This document shows, piece after piece, positions 9,236 through 17,529 of a DNA stretch of 64,000 nucleotides (position 1 is its first letter; every line of letters starts with the position of its first letter). Under the pieces are notes generated by a model that was not told the DNA's origin, ran no database searches, and was given only the letters and a program-made list of their open reading frames with translations. The position numbers and the translations under genes are program-made. Origin of the DNA: GCA-2718595 sp963935005 (GTDB taxonomy: Bacteria; Gemmatimonadota; Gemmatimonadetes; Longimicrobiales; Gaopeijiaceae); NCBI GenBank assembly GCA_963935005.1, contig CAWWAX010000002.1, forward strand, positions 1-64,000. Reading direction: 5' to 3'.

Positions 9236-9263
9236 CAATCAGTGCCCTTTTTTAAAACACGAC

Positions 9264-10457
9264 TCAGCTCTTATCTAACAAAGAAGCTACCCTTCCTAAG
9301 GCCTCCACTAAAAGATCGTCCGAAGTAGCGAAACTAATCCTAGCGAACCGGTCATCCCCAAAGGCGGATCCTGGAACCATTGCTACTCCAGCTTCCTGAA
9401 GGATCCAGGAACACACATCTACCGATCCTTTGTGGTCATCCCCAAACAAAGAATCTATCTTAATAAAAAAGTAAAACGCCCCTTCTGGCTCCACAAAGCT
9501 AAGCTGAGGAAGTTTTTCCCGTAAAAAGCCAGCCACCAAATCTTTTCTCCGTACAAAGGCGTTATTCATTATTCGCACTTCTTCCTTCGCCTTATCAAGG
9601 TTTCCAAAAGCACTGAGTGCTGCCATTTGGGAGGGGCTAGCAGGATTTGAAGTGCTGTGACTCTGGATAGAAGCGAATTTCTTTGCAAGTTCAGGATCGG
9701 AATAAGAGAATCCAATCCTCCATCCAGTCATTGCAAAACTCTTAGATGCCCCATCTATGAGTACAAGATTTCCCCTTTTCTTTTTGGGGATTTCTAAAAC
9801 ACTTGGTGCATGGACTCTACCGGAACCAAAATAAATCTCGCGATAAATTTCATCGGCTATGAGTACCAGATCCCTTTCCTTCGCCCAAGAAACAAGTGCC
9901 TCTAGTTGTTCCAAGCTATATACCCCACCAGTGGGGTTGCTGGGCGAACATAAAATCAAGCCCTTTGTCTTGCTGGTGTAGGCGGCATCCAAATCCTTTG
10001 TCGTGACGAGAAAATTATCCTGTTCATTCCCAGAGACGAAAACTGAATCTGCTCTACTCAGTGAAATTATTTCGGGATAACTAACCCAATAGGGAGTCGT
10101 GACCAACACTTCATCCCCTGGGCCAAAACAAGCAAAGGCAGTATTGAATAAAGCATGTTTGGCACCCGAAGAGACTACGACCCCCTCCCAATCCACTCCA
10201 TCTTTAGAAACAGTACCCAAGTAATTAGCCACTGCTTTTCTCAGTTCAGGGATACCCGCCACCGGGGTGTATCTAGTTTGACCAGATTCAATACCTGCAA
10301 TAGCAGCAGCTGAAATCCAAGAAGGAGTGTCAAAGTCTGGTTCGCCCGCACTCAAATCAATTATATCTCGACCTTCCGACCGAAGCTGTTTTGCCAAAGT
10401 ACTAACGGCAATAGTGGCAGACGGCTGCAAACTGGCGATATTTGAGCTAAATTCCAT
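9264..10457 (-). CDS. PLP-dependent aminotransferase, aspartate aminotransferase type
   Basis: A fold-type I class I aminotransferase of about 397 residues, close to bacterial subgroup Ib aspartate/prephenate aminotransferases. Visible features are DLSAGEPDFDTP near the start, SGAKHALFNTAFACFGPG, CSPSNPTGGVYS, DEIYREIYF and the PLP lysine in GASKSFAMTGWRIGF. The substrate-binding arginine region is ARISFATSD near the C-terminus. I chose the ATG at 10457 (MEFSSNIASLQPS); a start 15 bp upstream is possible. It probably makes aspartate from oxaloacetate and glutamate. It is divergent from the DsbA-like gene with about 65 bp between starts. Confidence 0.9.
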   Translation of the reverse strand: MEFSSNIASLQPSATIAVSTLAKQLRSEGRDIIDLSAGEPDFDTPSWISAAAIAGIESGQTRYTPVAGIPELRKAVANYLGTVSKDGVDWEGVVVSSGAKHALFNTAFACFGPGDEVLVTTPYWVSYPEIISLSRADSVFVSGNEQDNFLVTTKDLDAAYTSKTKGLILCSPSNPTGGVYSLEQLEALVSWAKERDLVLIADEIYREIYFGSGRVHAPSVLEIPKKKRGNLVLIDGASKSFAMTGWRIGFSYSDPELAKKFASIQSHSTSNPASPSQMAALSAFGNLDKAKEEVRIMNNAFVRRKDLVAGFLREKLPQLSFVEPEGAFYFFIKIDSLFGDDHKGSVDVCSWILQEAGVAMVPGSAFGDDRFARISFATSDDLLVEALGRVASLLDKS

Positions 10458-10524
10458 ATGCCGAATATTCACAAACTCTGCCTGGGGTCAAGGGACCAAG
10501 CCCTAAGACACCTGATCAAAAATT

Positions 10525-11166
10525 ATGAAACCAAAGAAGAAACAAGATGATTGTTCTTTGATTGAGAGGGTAAAGCTGGTCTTCTATTTTGACTATGTTG
10601 ATCCAGGATCATACCTCATGGACCAATTGATAGATGAATTATTAGAAGATAAAAACGATCTTGTCTTCCATCCCTTGGAAATTTGCCCGCCAACAAACAC
10701 CCCTATTGATTCCACCAATCAAGAATGGGTTGATTACAATAAAAAAGTTCAGCGATTAGGGAAGCAGGCCCACCTGGACTGCACTTATCCGATTTCACCA
10801 CCCTGGAGCCGTAAGGCACATGAACTTCGCCTATACGCAAAAAAGAAGGGCGTCGAACGATTAGTACATAAGGAAATCTTTAGAAGCTATTTCCAGAAAC
10901 ATCTCGATATCGGCCGCATCGATATACTCGTTAACATAGCCTCTGACTCAGGGCTGAATCCGAGTGAATGCAGAGCTACCTTAGATGTTGATCGATATTC
11001 TGAAGAGATCCAAACACTTGGTCTTGAGGCGCAAGATAATGGAATAAAAAATTCCCCCCAGCTAAAAACTGAAGCAGGTAGCCTTGAAGGGCCGACCGAT
11101 ATCCGCGAACTTCGGAAGTTCCTAAAACGTTCGGGCGTCACTTTATCGAGTGATGGTAGCAATTAA
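10525..11166 (+). CDS. DsbA/FrnE-family thioredoxin-fold protein lacking CxxC
   Basis: A 213-residue member of the DSBA/2-hydroxychromene-2-carboxylate isomerase family. The first strand and active-site loop read VFYFDYVDPGSYLMDQLIDE, and the helical insert includes RKAHELRLYAKKKG and EIFRSYFQKHLDIG. FrnE-type oxidoreductases carry CPWC at the loop that here reads DPGS, so the redox cysteines are absent; glutathione-dependent isomerases of the family also lack them. It is cytoplasmic, with no signal peptide. The cis-proline region GIKNSPQLKTEAG is recognisable. It leads a three-gene plus-strand run (19 bp, then a 1-bp overlap) ending in the degenerate DEAD-box protein, so it may share that system's role. 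Confidence 0.8.
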   Translation: MKPKKKQDDCSLIERVKLVFYFDYVDPGSYLMDQLIDELLEDKNDLVFHPLEICPPTNTPIDSTNQEWVDYNKKVQRLGKQAHLDCTYPISPPWSRKAHELRLYAKKKGVERLVHKEIFRSYFQKHLDIGRIDILVNIASDSGLNPSECRATLDVDRYSEEIQTLGLEAQDNGIKNSPQLKTEAGSLEGPTDIRELRKFLKRSGVTLSSDGSN

Positions 11167-11184
11167 CCTAAATCTTAAAAGAAT

Positions 11185-11487
11185 ATGGCCGACTACCAGA
11201 GAAAAACCGTCTTGTCTCCTGCAGACATTCTTGAAAAGGCAGATGATCTTTTACCCCAAGCCATTGGTTTGGAAAGGTCAGATCAATCGGAACAACCCGC
11301 CTCATATACAGGAAATGAAGGCACCGTTATTTTAAGCATACATCGCCATGGACCGTACACTAGTGTTACCGCTACCACTGATCAACTGAGAACATCAAGG
11401 ATAGATTACGAAATTCAAAAATTTCTAACAGAACTTCCTTACGAAGCAGGAGATCAGCCTGGCAGAGGATCTGGAGATCCCACTTAA
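11185..11487 (+). CDS. Hypothetical protein (100 aa) upstream of degenerate DEAD-box protein
   Basis: A 100-residue soluble protein that I do not recognise. It has an acidic helical start (SPADILEKADDLLPQAIG), a central beta segment TVILSIHRHGPYTSVTATTD with the RHGPY pattern, then LRTSRIDYEIQKFLTELPYE. No signal, membrane or zinc motif is visible. Its stop codon overlaps the next start by one base (TAATG), which implies translational coupling to the pseudo-helicase. It begins 19 bp after the DsbA-like gene. The tight packing supports it as a real gene and a possible partner of the protein that follows. Confidence 0.7.
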   Translation: MADYQRKTVLSPADILEKADDLLPQAIGLERSDQSEQPASYTGNEGTVILSIHRHGPYTSVTATTDQLRTSRIDYEIQKFLTELPYEAGDQPGRGSGDPT

Positions 11488-13025
11488 TGAAATCCTTTCA
11501 AGATTTAGGGCTATCGCCAACCTTAGCTGAAGCACTGACAGCCGAAGGATTAATCGCCCCATTTGAACTGCAACGAAACGTCATTCCGCTAATTGCAAGA
11601 AATAACAATCTTCTTATAGAAGCGGGTCCTGGGTCAGGTACTCTGATCGCATACATAGCTCCATTGCTCGAGAACATAGAACCAGGAACAGGTAGTCCAG
11701 GAGCAATAATATTGACTCCCACACGCCATGCCTCCTCCAGGCTAGCCGAGTATGCAAGTCGACTTTCAATTTCGACTGGCCACTCTGTTGGCGCATTAGG
11801 AGGTAATTGGGCCTCTCCAGAATCTTCTGATATACTCTTCGGAACTCCCCACGACCTACTCTCAGCTATCAATAGTGCTCAACTCACAACCCACAATATC
11901 GGTTCTTTAGTTATCGACGGAGCGAACAGCCTCGAGGTGGCCTCAGACTTTGATGCGGCGAGAGAACTCCTGGGATATATCGGAAATACAACCCAAAAGG
12001 TCATTTTCAGCCTTCCTATCACCGATTCAGTAAAGCAAATGGTCTCTCGTTACGTTCCCAAGTGTCTAGAAATAACTGACACTCAAAAGCAGATGGCTCC
12101 CAGCGAAACCTCACACAACATTCATCACTTGATCACCACTGATGATAGAGAGAAAGGGCTCCTATCTGTACTCACCCAGCACTTAAGTGATACATCGCGT
12201 CACTTGATGATTTTCGTCCATACTGATGACCGGGTAGCGGATGTTATCGAATTCTTGAGGGTATACGGATTTACAGCTGGAGCACCAGGAGACATCGAAT
12301 CCCACATTTGGGTTGGAACAGACGATGAGAAGTCATACTCAGAAATTAGTAAGGAACAACTATTGGCTACACTGAGCTTAGACTGCCCTCAAGACACTGC
12401 CGTCATGAAGAAACGCCACGGTGGAGTAAGCGAAGCCATCGTGCTACTGCTACCCAGAGAGGTACCTCATTTCCAGAAAATCACATCTGACCTTCGTTAC
12501 ACTAGACTGCCAGTACAAGTCTCAAAGCAATCACAAGGTCAACGTTTAAAACAAATCCGCTCACAATTAATGGAACAAATTTCCTCACAAGACTTAGCAC
12601 CATATTACGCTATTTTGGAACCACTGATAGAAATCTATGACCCTGTAGAACTCAGTGCGGCTAGTCTAAGCCTAGCTTCTTTACCCCAAAATTCGGAAGA
12701 GACCAGCCAGAACAAACCTCCCATCGCCAAAGCAAATACAAACCCAGATGAATGGACTCGTTTATTTGTTAGTATAGGAACAATGGAAGGAGTCACACCC
12801 GGTACTTTGCTTGGAGCCCTGGCAGGTGAATCTGAAGTAGATGGAAATGCTTTTGGAAAAATTGACATCCGAGAAACTTTCTCTTTAGTCGAAGTTCTAG
12901 CAAAAGAAGCGGGCAAGGTAATCAAGGCTGTAAATGGAGTGACTATCCGCGGGCGTAGCACCAGAGTCGATTATGATCGAGGCCAGAAACCAAATCAAGG
13001 ACCTACAATCTCCAAGAAGCGCTAA
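11487..13025 (+). CDS. Degenerate DEAD-box protein with intact DbpA-type RNA-binding domain
   Basis: A 512-residue protein with DEAD-box helicase architecture. The Q-motif region survives (APFELQRNVIPLI), but Walker A is AGPGSGTL (no lysine), motif Ia is TPTRHAS, motif Ib is GTPHDLL, motif II is IDGANSLE instead of DEAD, motif III SAT is replaced by SLPITD, and the HRIGRTGR position reads roughly VMKKRHGG. ATP hydrolysis therefore looks impossible. The last 80 residues or so match the DbpA RNA-binding domain (RLFVSIGTMEGVTPG, FGKIDIRETFSLVEV, GVTIRGRSTRVDYDR) and look functional. DbpA binds hairpin 92 of 23S rRNA in large-subunit assembly. I infer an RNA-binding scaffold derived from a helicase. 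It is the last gene of a three-gene run and ends at a strong inverted repeat. Confidence 0.85.
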   Translation: MKSFQDLGLSPTLAEALTAEGLIAPFELQRNVIPLIARNNNLLIEAGPGSGTLIAYIAPLLENIEPGTGSPGAIILTPTRHASSRLAEYASRLSISTGHSVGALGGNWASPESSDILFGTPHDLLSAINSAQLTTHNIGSLVIDGANSLEVASDFDAARELLGYIGNTTQKVIFSLPITDSVKQMVSRYVPKCLEITDTQKQMAPSETSHNIHHLITTDDREKGLLSVLTQHLSDTSRHLMIFVHTDDRVADVIEFLRVYGFTAGAPGDIESHIWVGTDDEKSYSEISKEQLLATLSLDCPQDTAVMKKRHGGVSEAIVLLLPREVPHFQKITSDLRYTRLPVQVSKQSQGQRLKQIRSQLMEQISSQDLAPYYAILEPLIEIYDPVELSAASLSLASLPQNSEETSQNKPPIAKANTNPDEWTRLFVSIGTMEGVTPGTLLGALAGESEVDGNAFGKIDIRETFSLVEVLAKEAGKVIKAVNGVTIRGRSTRVDYDRGQKPNQGPTISKKR

Positions 13026-13052
13026 AGGCCTTATTCTAGCAATGTAAAACCA

Positions 13053-13113
13053 CGATGGGACCAGAACTTAGGTTCTTAAAAAATCTTTTGAGAACCAAGT
13101 CCCAGTCCCATCG
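13053..13113. terminator. Bidirectional stem-loop between convergent genes
   Basis: Perfect 9-bp arms CGATGGGAC (13053-13061) and GTCCCATCG (13105-13113) enclose a second inverted repeat GGTTCT (13071-13076)/AGAACC (13091-13096), extended by ACTT and AAGT across a one-base bulge. It lies between the stop of the degenerate helicase (13025) and the convergent HU gene stop (13154). A terminator for both directions is the simplest reading, although no long T-run follows on either side. Confidence 0.6.
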
Positions 13114-13153
13114 AAAATGCGGCCTACAAGATTAAAGTTTAGCTAGTGCTTGC

Positions 13154-13435
13154 TTATTGGATAGCGTCCTTTAAACCTTTTCCAGCTTTAAAACCAGGAG
13201 TTTTTGACGCTGGAATGTTGATTGCCTCTCCAGTACGGGGATTACGTCCCGTCCGCGCCTTCCTATGCTTCGCTTCAAATGCTCCAAAACCAGTGATCTG
13301 TACCCGAGTGCCAGCCTTCAGCGCACCTGCGATAATACCACCTGATCCAAACATTGCTTCTAGGGCACGAGCAGCGTCGGCCTTAGTCATGCCTGCTTGG
13401 TTAGCAAGAGCGTCTACCAGATCAGACTTGTTCAT
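13154..13435 (-). CDS. HU-family DNA-binding protein
   Basis: A 93-residue HU/IHF protein: MNKSDLVDALANQAGMTKADA at the start, then the beta-arm region GTRVQITGFGAFEAKHRKAR, TGRNPRTGEAINIPASKTPGFKAGK and a short helical end. The prolines and arginines of the DNA-embracing arm (RNPRTGE) are present. It is a nucleoid-associated protein that bends and compacts DNA. A very strong ribosome binding site, GGAGGAAT, precedes the start (13441-13448). It is probably single-gene, with its promoter in the gap towards infA. Confidence 0.95.
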   Translation of the reverse strand: MNKSDLVDALANQAGMTKADAARALEAMFGSGGIIAGALKAGTRVQITGFGAFEAKHRKARTGRNPRTGEAINIPASKTPGFKAGKGLKDAIQ

Positions 13436-13799
13436 TCGATTATTCCTCCAATGGATTCACCCGTTATAAACTTCGCGCCCGCCACATATACCTTCGTGAC
13501 ATCCCGTTCCAAGAAGCATTCTTTCAATCAGTAATCTGATTACACGAAAGATGTGAACATCATAGTCCGGTAGGACGCTAACCGAGTCAAGGGTAAGCCG
13601 ACCGAAGCGAGGCGTCAAGGGACCAGGATCCTGAAAACCCTGATAGAGTCTAGCGTAGCACTGGATTGACCTCAGAAAATTCCTGTTATTGTAGGGTTCC
13701 AAGTCGACATTCCGATCGAGATGATACACAGGATAAAATTATAAAGAAATCTGAGTGGCCACCTAGCTAGCATCCTATAATTCCCCGCGGGGGGGAGCG
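13436..13799. other. 364-bp gap between infA and the HU gene
   Basis: This stretch holds the HU ribosome binding site at 13441-13448 and, on the minus strand, a TATAAT-like box near 13738-13743 that could be part of the HU promoter. A GTG-started 90-codon minus-strand frame spans 13457-13729, but it has no ribosome binding site and matches nothing I know. A C/G-rich palindrome CCCCGCGGGG sits at 13783-13792, just behind the infA stop. I see no tRNA, RNase P, tmRNA or 6S RNA signature. A long 5' leader for HU is possible. Confidence 0.35.
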
Positions 13800-14015
13800 T
13801 TACTTATAACGGTAAGTAATGCGGCCTTTGGTGAGATCATAAGGGGACATTTCCACCTTGACTCGATCACCTTCAAGTACACGAATGTAGTGTTGTCTCA
13901 TCTTTCCTGAGAGATAAGTGAGCACCTCATGACCATTCTCCAATTCCACCCGAAACCTTGCATTTGAAAGGACTTCACTGACCATCCCTTCGATCTCTAT
14001 AGCTCCTTTTCCCAC
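13800..14015 (-). CDS. infA: Translation initiation factor IF-1
   Basis: A 71-residue S1-fold initiation factor starting at GTG (14015). GKGAIEIEGMVSEVLSNARF is followed by RVELENGHEVLTYLSGKMR, HYIRVLEGDRVKVEMSPYDL and the closing TKGRITYRYK, all near-consensus. IF-1 occupies the 30S A site during initiation. An AGAGGAG ribosome site lies only about 3 bp before the GTG. In the leader, GCTGG (14047-14051) and CCAGC (14074-14078) could pair in a hairpin. It is not embedded in a ribosomal-protein operon here, unlike in many bacteria. Confidence 0.96.
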   Translation of the reverse strand: MGKGAIEIEGMVSEVLSNARFRVELENGHEVLTYLSGKMRQHYIRVLEGDRVKVEMSPYDLTKGRITYRYK

Positions 14016-14212
14016 GGTCTCCTCTGGTGAAATATTAAGTGTGTTCGCTGGAGGATAGCACTCGCGCCTCTAACCAGCAACGGCTGATAATAAGACCAGG
14101 TGGAACTTGGTGGAAGGCCCCCCATGTTAAATCTCAGTCAAATGGTTACACTAGATTGCACTTTCGACCTAGTATTTAATACAAATGCCACCGAGAATAA
14201 TAGCCCAAAGCA

Positions 14213-14437
14213 ATGAACAATTTTAACTCTACAGAGATCAGCAAACTTAGGTCTTGTCTTGGTACCACTGCTGAGATCAACTGCCCTCGATGTCATCAAT
14301 TGCTTCAAAATCATAAAATTCCAATCCGAAAGGACCTTTCATATGTCCGGAGTAGACTCTGGCTTCGGTGCACTACTTGTAATTTAGACCTGGTCTTAGA
14401 CTACCCAAAATCCAGGAGACTATCGTGTCGAGATTGA
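14213..14437 (+). CDS. Small zinc-ribbon-like hypothetical protein (74 aa)
   Basis: A 74-residue ORF with two CxxC knuckles, INCPRCHQLL (about residue 24) and LRCTTCNLDLVLDYP (about residue 54), spaced as in a zinc ribbon. The N-terminal 20 residues and the linker are unremarkable. It overlaps the start of the PorV-like gene by 13 bp in another frame, so the two are probably co-translated. It is likely a nucleic-acid-binding or metal-binding small protein; I do not recognise a named family. It is divergent from infA across a 197-bp gap. Confidence 0.55.
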   Translation: MNNFNSTEISKLRSCLGTTAEINCPRCHQLLQNHKIPIRKDLSYVRSRLWLRCTTCNLDLVLDYPKSRRLSCRD

Positions 14438-15375
14438 CTGCCCCACTAATCTTCATCTTCATCATGTTTAGAATCTGTCAAGCTGAAATCAATGGTCAAA
14501 CGAATTCGACAATAGTTGAATACCGAGGACCCGTAGTATTGGACCTTCCTGCCAGTACTCGCGCCATGGCCATGGGGAATGCTTTTCAATTAGCAGATCC
14601 TACAAGTGATGTAATCTTCTATAATCCGTCACTACTAAACGGGCCCGCCTCATTCGAAATGGCAAGACAAACCTTTGGAAGCCGAGCCTCACTGGTTCAG
14701 ATGTCCGCTAAAACAGAATGGTGGAAGGGCTCCATCGGCTTAGGGATTCAAGCTCTGACATATACAAAAAACGGCAACTATATCCAACCCTTCATAGTCA
14801 CCCAAACTGAAAGCGAACTCTTCAAAGATGGTTTCAATAGGATTTCTGAGTCAGCCGCCACTCTAGGTTACAGCATGAAAATAGCAGGCATAGCCTGGGG
14901 GATCGGGGCCAAAGCTATCGAACAAGGAGTTGGAGGAGCTAAAGGCCAGTCCTTTGGGTTTGATTTCGGTGGATCACGACAACTGGGTCCATTCACACTC
15001 GGTTTGTCTCATCAGAATCTAGGCCGCAACCTCAGGATTAAAAATTCCCAGATGACCCTCAAGAATCGAACGACTCTGGGTTTAGCATTCCACGACTGGG
15101 TATTAGGTCCTTTCGATATCGGAGGCTCAACGGCTGTGTCGAAAAGTGCTGGAGGATCACTCACTCAACACATTGGAGGAGAAGTCTCTTGGTGGCCAGT
15201 AGTCGGTCGAACTTTTACTGGCCGGTTCGGAATTCGAACTAGCGAACAAGAGTTTCAATCTGAAGTCTTAACTTTTGGGCTAGCATTTAGGGGCGATGCA
15301 TTTGGCCTTGATTACGCTTTCAATGATATTAATAGTGCTGGAAATTCTCACAGAATATCCATTAGTTGGCAATAG
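14425..15375 (+). CDS. PorV/PorQ-like outer-membrane beta-barrel protein
   Basis: A 316-residue protein with an N-terminal signal peptide (hydrophobic LTAPLIFIFIMFRI, cleavage near CQAEIN). The PorV/UPF0164-type opening is LPASTRAMAMGNAFQLADP followed by SDVIFYNPSLLNGP. The rest alternates short aromatic-ended beta strands (GIAWGIGAKAIEQ, SFGFDFGGSRQLG, GLAFRGDAFGLDYAFND). PorV relatives are FadL-like barrels, some acting as shuttle or anchor proteins for type IX secretion; no other T9SS component is in this window, so the role stays open. The start overlaps the preceding zinc-ribbon ORF. Confidence 0.75.
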   Translation: MSRLTAPLIFIFIMFRICQAEINGQTNSTIVEYRGPVVLDLPASTRAMAMGNAFQLADPTSDVIFYNPSLLNGPASFEMARQTFGSRASLVQMSAKTEWWKGSIGLGIQALTYTKNGNYIQPFIVTQTESELFKDGFNRISESAATLGYSMKIAGIAWGIGAKAIEQGVGGAKGQSFGFDFGGSRQLGPFTLGLSHQNLGRNLRIKNSQMTLKNRTTLGLAFHDWVLGPFDIGGSTAVSKSAGGSLTQHIGGEVSWWPVVGRTFTGRFGIRTSEQEFQSEVLTFGLAFRGDAFGLDYAFNDINSAGNSHRISISWQ

Positions 15376-15409
15376 AAAAACCTACAAAAACAACCCCCCC
15401 CTGAATCTC

Positions 15410-17317
15410 TCAATCATCCTTGCTATTCTCTGCCGTAAAAGCCTCATCAAGGAAAGCAATTCCAATGTCATCTACTAACACAGAGCCTTTCATAGACACA
15501 TCAAAGATCAAACGAATAGTAGACAACTTCCGCAAATCTAATTCTGGATTCTCCTTAATGAAATCAGACAGAGGAATGGAAAAAGTCTGTAAAACAAATT
15601 CATAGTTTTGCTCATAAGTCTGCTTTTCGATGTCTCTCCTCCTTAGAATATCCATTTGCAAGGGGGGCCTGATTGCTCCATAGTCACTCAGGGTCAAGTT
15701 TGCTGACCTTCCCAGGACATCCGTGATTTCGACGGTCACATCAAGTGGAGCTTCTTCTTCGTTCATGTCTCCGCCCTTAGCTATCCTTTCGCTTGAGCTA
15801 GCTGAGCCTTGATCTTCGGACTTAGAGTCATCAAGAGTCGGTGTAAGGGCCATCTGTAAATGAGCTTCTCCTTTCAGATTCCAAGAATTTCCAAGTGTAT
15901 CAGGTAGTGATAAAGAGAAACTTGCTGGGCTTCCTAACGCATCTGGTTCACTGCCTTGCTTATCCCACCCGAGCCGAACAGACTGATTGACCTGAGAAGA
16001 TGAAGTGCTTGGCCGATTTCTTGAACGAAGAGGCATGATCTGCTCTTTCCAAACCGCCAACCCCTTGCCTTTCAAATGGACCCCAGTAGCAGTCCCCGTA
16101 GTGACGTCTATATCTTCTTCAAAAGTAGCTAGAGGCTTGAAACTTTGTTCCTGAAAGCGGGTGATATACATAGTCTTAGGAAGCCACCCACCTGCCACTC
16201 TGTGGTCTCGAAAAAGAGGCAGAAACTGTTCATTTTTCTTCAGAGAATACTCCAAAAAGGATGATATATATATTTTAGCAAATTCTTTCTGCTCTTCTGG
16301 GTCTAAAAGTCCTCTCAAATCCAAAATTCTATCACTTCTCGGGCCGTTGTCATGTGAACCCCACGAAGAATTCCACTGGCCGTGATTAGCTCGATATACG
16401 TATATAGCAGTTTTGAAGTAGTCATTCCCATCAGTAAACTTCAAACGATGGTATAGCCGAAGTCCCTGGAATGCTGTTACATCTCCATCGTGCGAGCCAT
16501 GAAAGACCATATAATTGACATTCTCGACCGGAACAAATCTTCCAGTTGGAAGATACTGTCCACCTACAGGAGCTATAGCTACGATTGCCCTGATATTAAA
16601 ACCAAAATCGAAGGTCAAGTTTGCGTCATCTGGATAGTGACTCAGTTTATTAAAAGCTACCGCATGTCCTACTGCTTCGCCTCCCCTAGAATGACCAATT
16701 AGGGCAATATTTTCCATATCCACTGAATTAAAAAATTCATTATCAGGATCCTGATTGATTTCATCCCAAACTTGCAGGTGCTTTAATAACAACCAGCCAC
16801 GAGCGTCATTTTCCGTCCTAATCCCTCCATTCACGAAATTCATGTCTATCGACGCCATGATATATCCCCGGCTGGCCAATAGTTCGCCTAAATAATCGTA
16901 ACCAGGGTCCGAAAAATCCTTCATATCATGATTCCCGTGCACTACTAATACTAGCGGGAAAGGGCCAACTCCTTCTGGGTACCAAACTCTTCCATTGAGT
17001 GGAAATATCGCGGGATCAAACCCCCAGTAATCATTTCTCGAATCAGCCTGATCACCAAGATCAACCAACTTGGAAGCATCCACAGTTTCTGTCCTAAAAG
17101 CCACCGCTTCTCCATACTCACTTCTATTCTTGTCATCTCCATGCCCGTAGGTCAGAGTCTTAAAATTGTAAGGTCCTCTGACAGAAGGACTCGGGCCAGT
17201 CAAGAGTTGTGAATTCAGAACAAGCGGATGGTCACTCTCTTCTAACCTTAAAGAACCTCTACATCCCGAAATCAACAGGAAAGAGCAAAGTAACAATCTC
17301 GAATAATAAGAATACAT
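15410..17317 (-). CDS. Lipoprotein alpha/beta-hydrolase with large C-terminal domain
   Basis: A 635-residue lipoprotein: lipobox LLISGC follows a hydrophobic N-terminus. The hydrolase core lies at about 110-340, with the oxyanion-loop strand FPLVLVVHGNHD, nucleophile elbow GHSRGGEA, acid loop FHGSHDGDV and catalytic histidine RANHGQW, resembling chlorophyllase/PET-hydrolase-type esterases. The remaining 290 or so residues are beta-rich, with DVTVEITDVLGRSANLTLSD and RLIFDVSMKGSVLVDDIGIAF, like a carbohydrate-binding jelly roll. The protein is probably surface- or periplasm-anchored and acts on esters or polymers. It is convergent with the PorV-like gene (34 bp). Confidence 0.8.
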   Translation of the reverse strand: MYSYYSRLLLCSFLLISGCRGSLRLEESDHPLVLNSQLLTGPSPSVRGPYNFKTLTYGHGDDKNRSEYGEAVAFRTETVDASKLVDLGDQADSRNDYWGFDPAIFPLNGRVWYPEGVGPFPLVLVVHGNHDMKDFSDPGYDYLGELLASRGYIMASIDMNFVNGGIRTENDARGWLLLKHLQVWDEINQDPDNEFFNSVDMENIALIGHSRGGEAVGHAVAFNKLSHYPDDANLTFDFGFNIRAIVAIAPVGGQYLPTGRFVPVENVNYMVFHGSHDGDVTAFQGLRLYHRLKFTDGNDYFKTAIYVYRANHGQWNSSWGSHDNGPRSDRILDLRGLLDPEEQKEFAKIYISSFLEYSLKKNEQFLPLFRDHRVAGGWLPKTMYITRFQEQSFKPLATFEEDIDVTTGTATGVHLKGKGLAVWKEQIMPLRSRNRPSTSSSQVNQSVRLGWDKQGSEPDALGSPASFSLSLPDTLGNSWNLKGEAHLQMALTPTLDDSKSEDQGSASSSERIAKGGDMNEEEAPLDVTVEITDVLGRSANLTLSDYGAIRPPLQMDILRRRDIEKQTYEQNYEFVLQTFSIPLSDFIKENPELDLRKLSTIRLIFDVSMKGSVLVDDIGIAFLDEAFTAENSKDD

Positions 17318-17529
17318 AGATAATCCTAACGCCTTTTAAAGGTTCCGAACTCAGCCACATGGAAAGCAGCACAATAAATAAATTACTTTACTTGAGCCTT
17401 TTTCAGCAATCGCGCACTCCAGGCCCGCGGAGCCTATCTTACCTGTCTACTCCACTGCAACGGGTTTCATTATCTTTAACATAACTATGAAACCATTTTG
17501 GAACTATCTAACAATATCAGGCCCTATCA

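Noticed and set aside
13457..13729. 90-codon GTG-started minus-strand frame upstream of the HU gene
   Set aside because: It has no ribosome binding site, no recognisable similarity, and lies where the HU promoter and leader should be; kept only as a note in the gap entry.
14016..14212. Possible tRNA or small RNA upstream of infA
   Set aside because: The GCTGG/CCAGC hairpin lacks a T-loop or acceptor pairing; it is better read as part of the infA leader.
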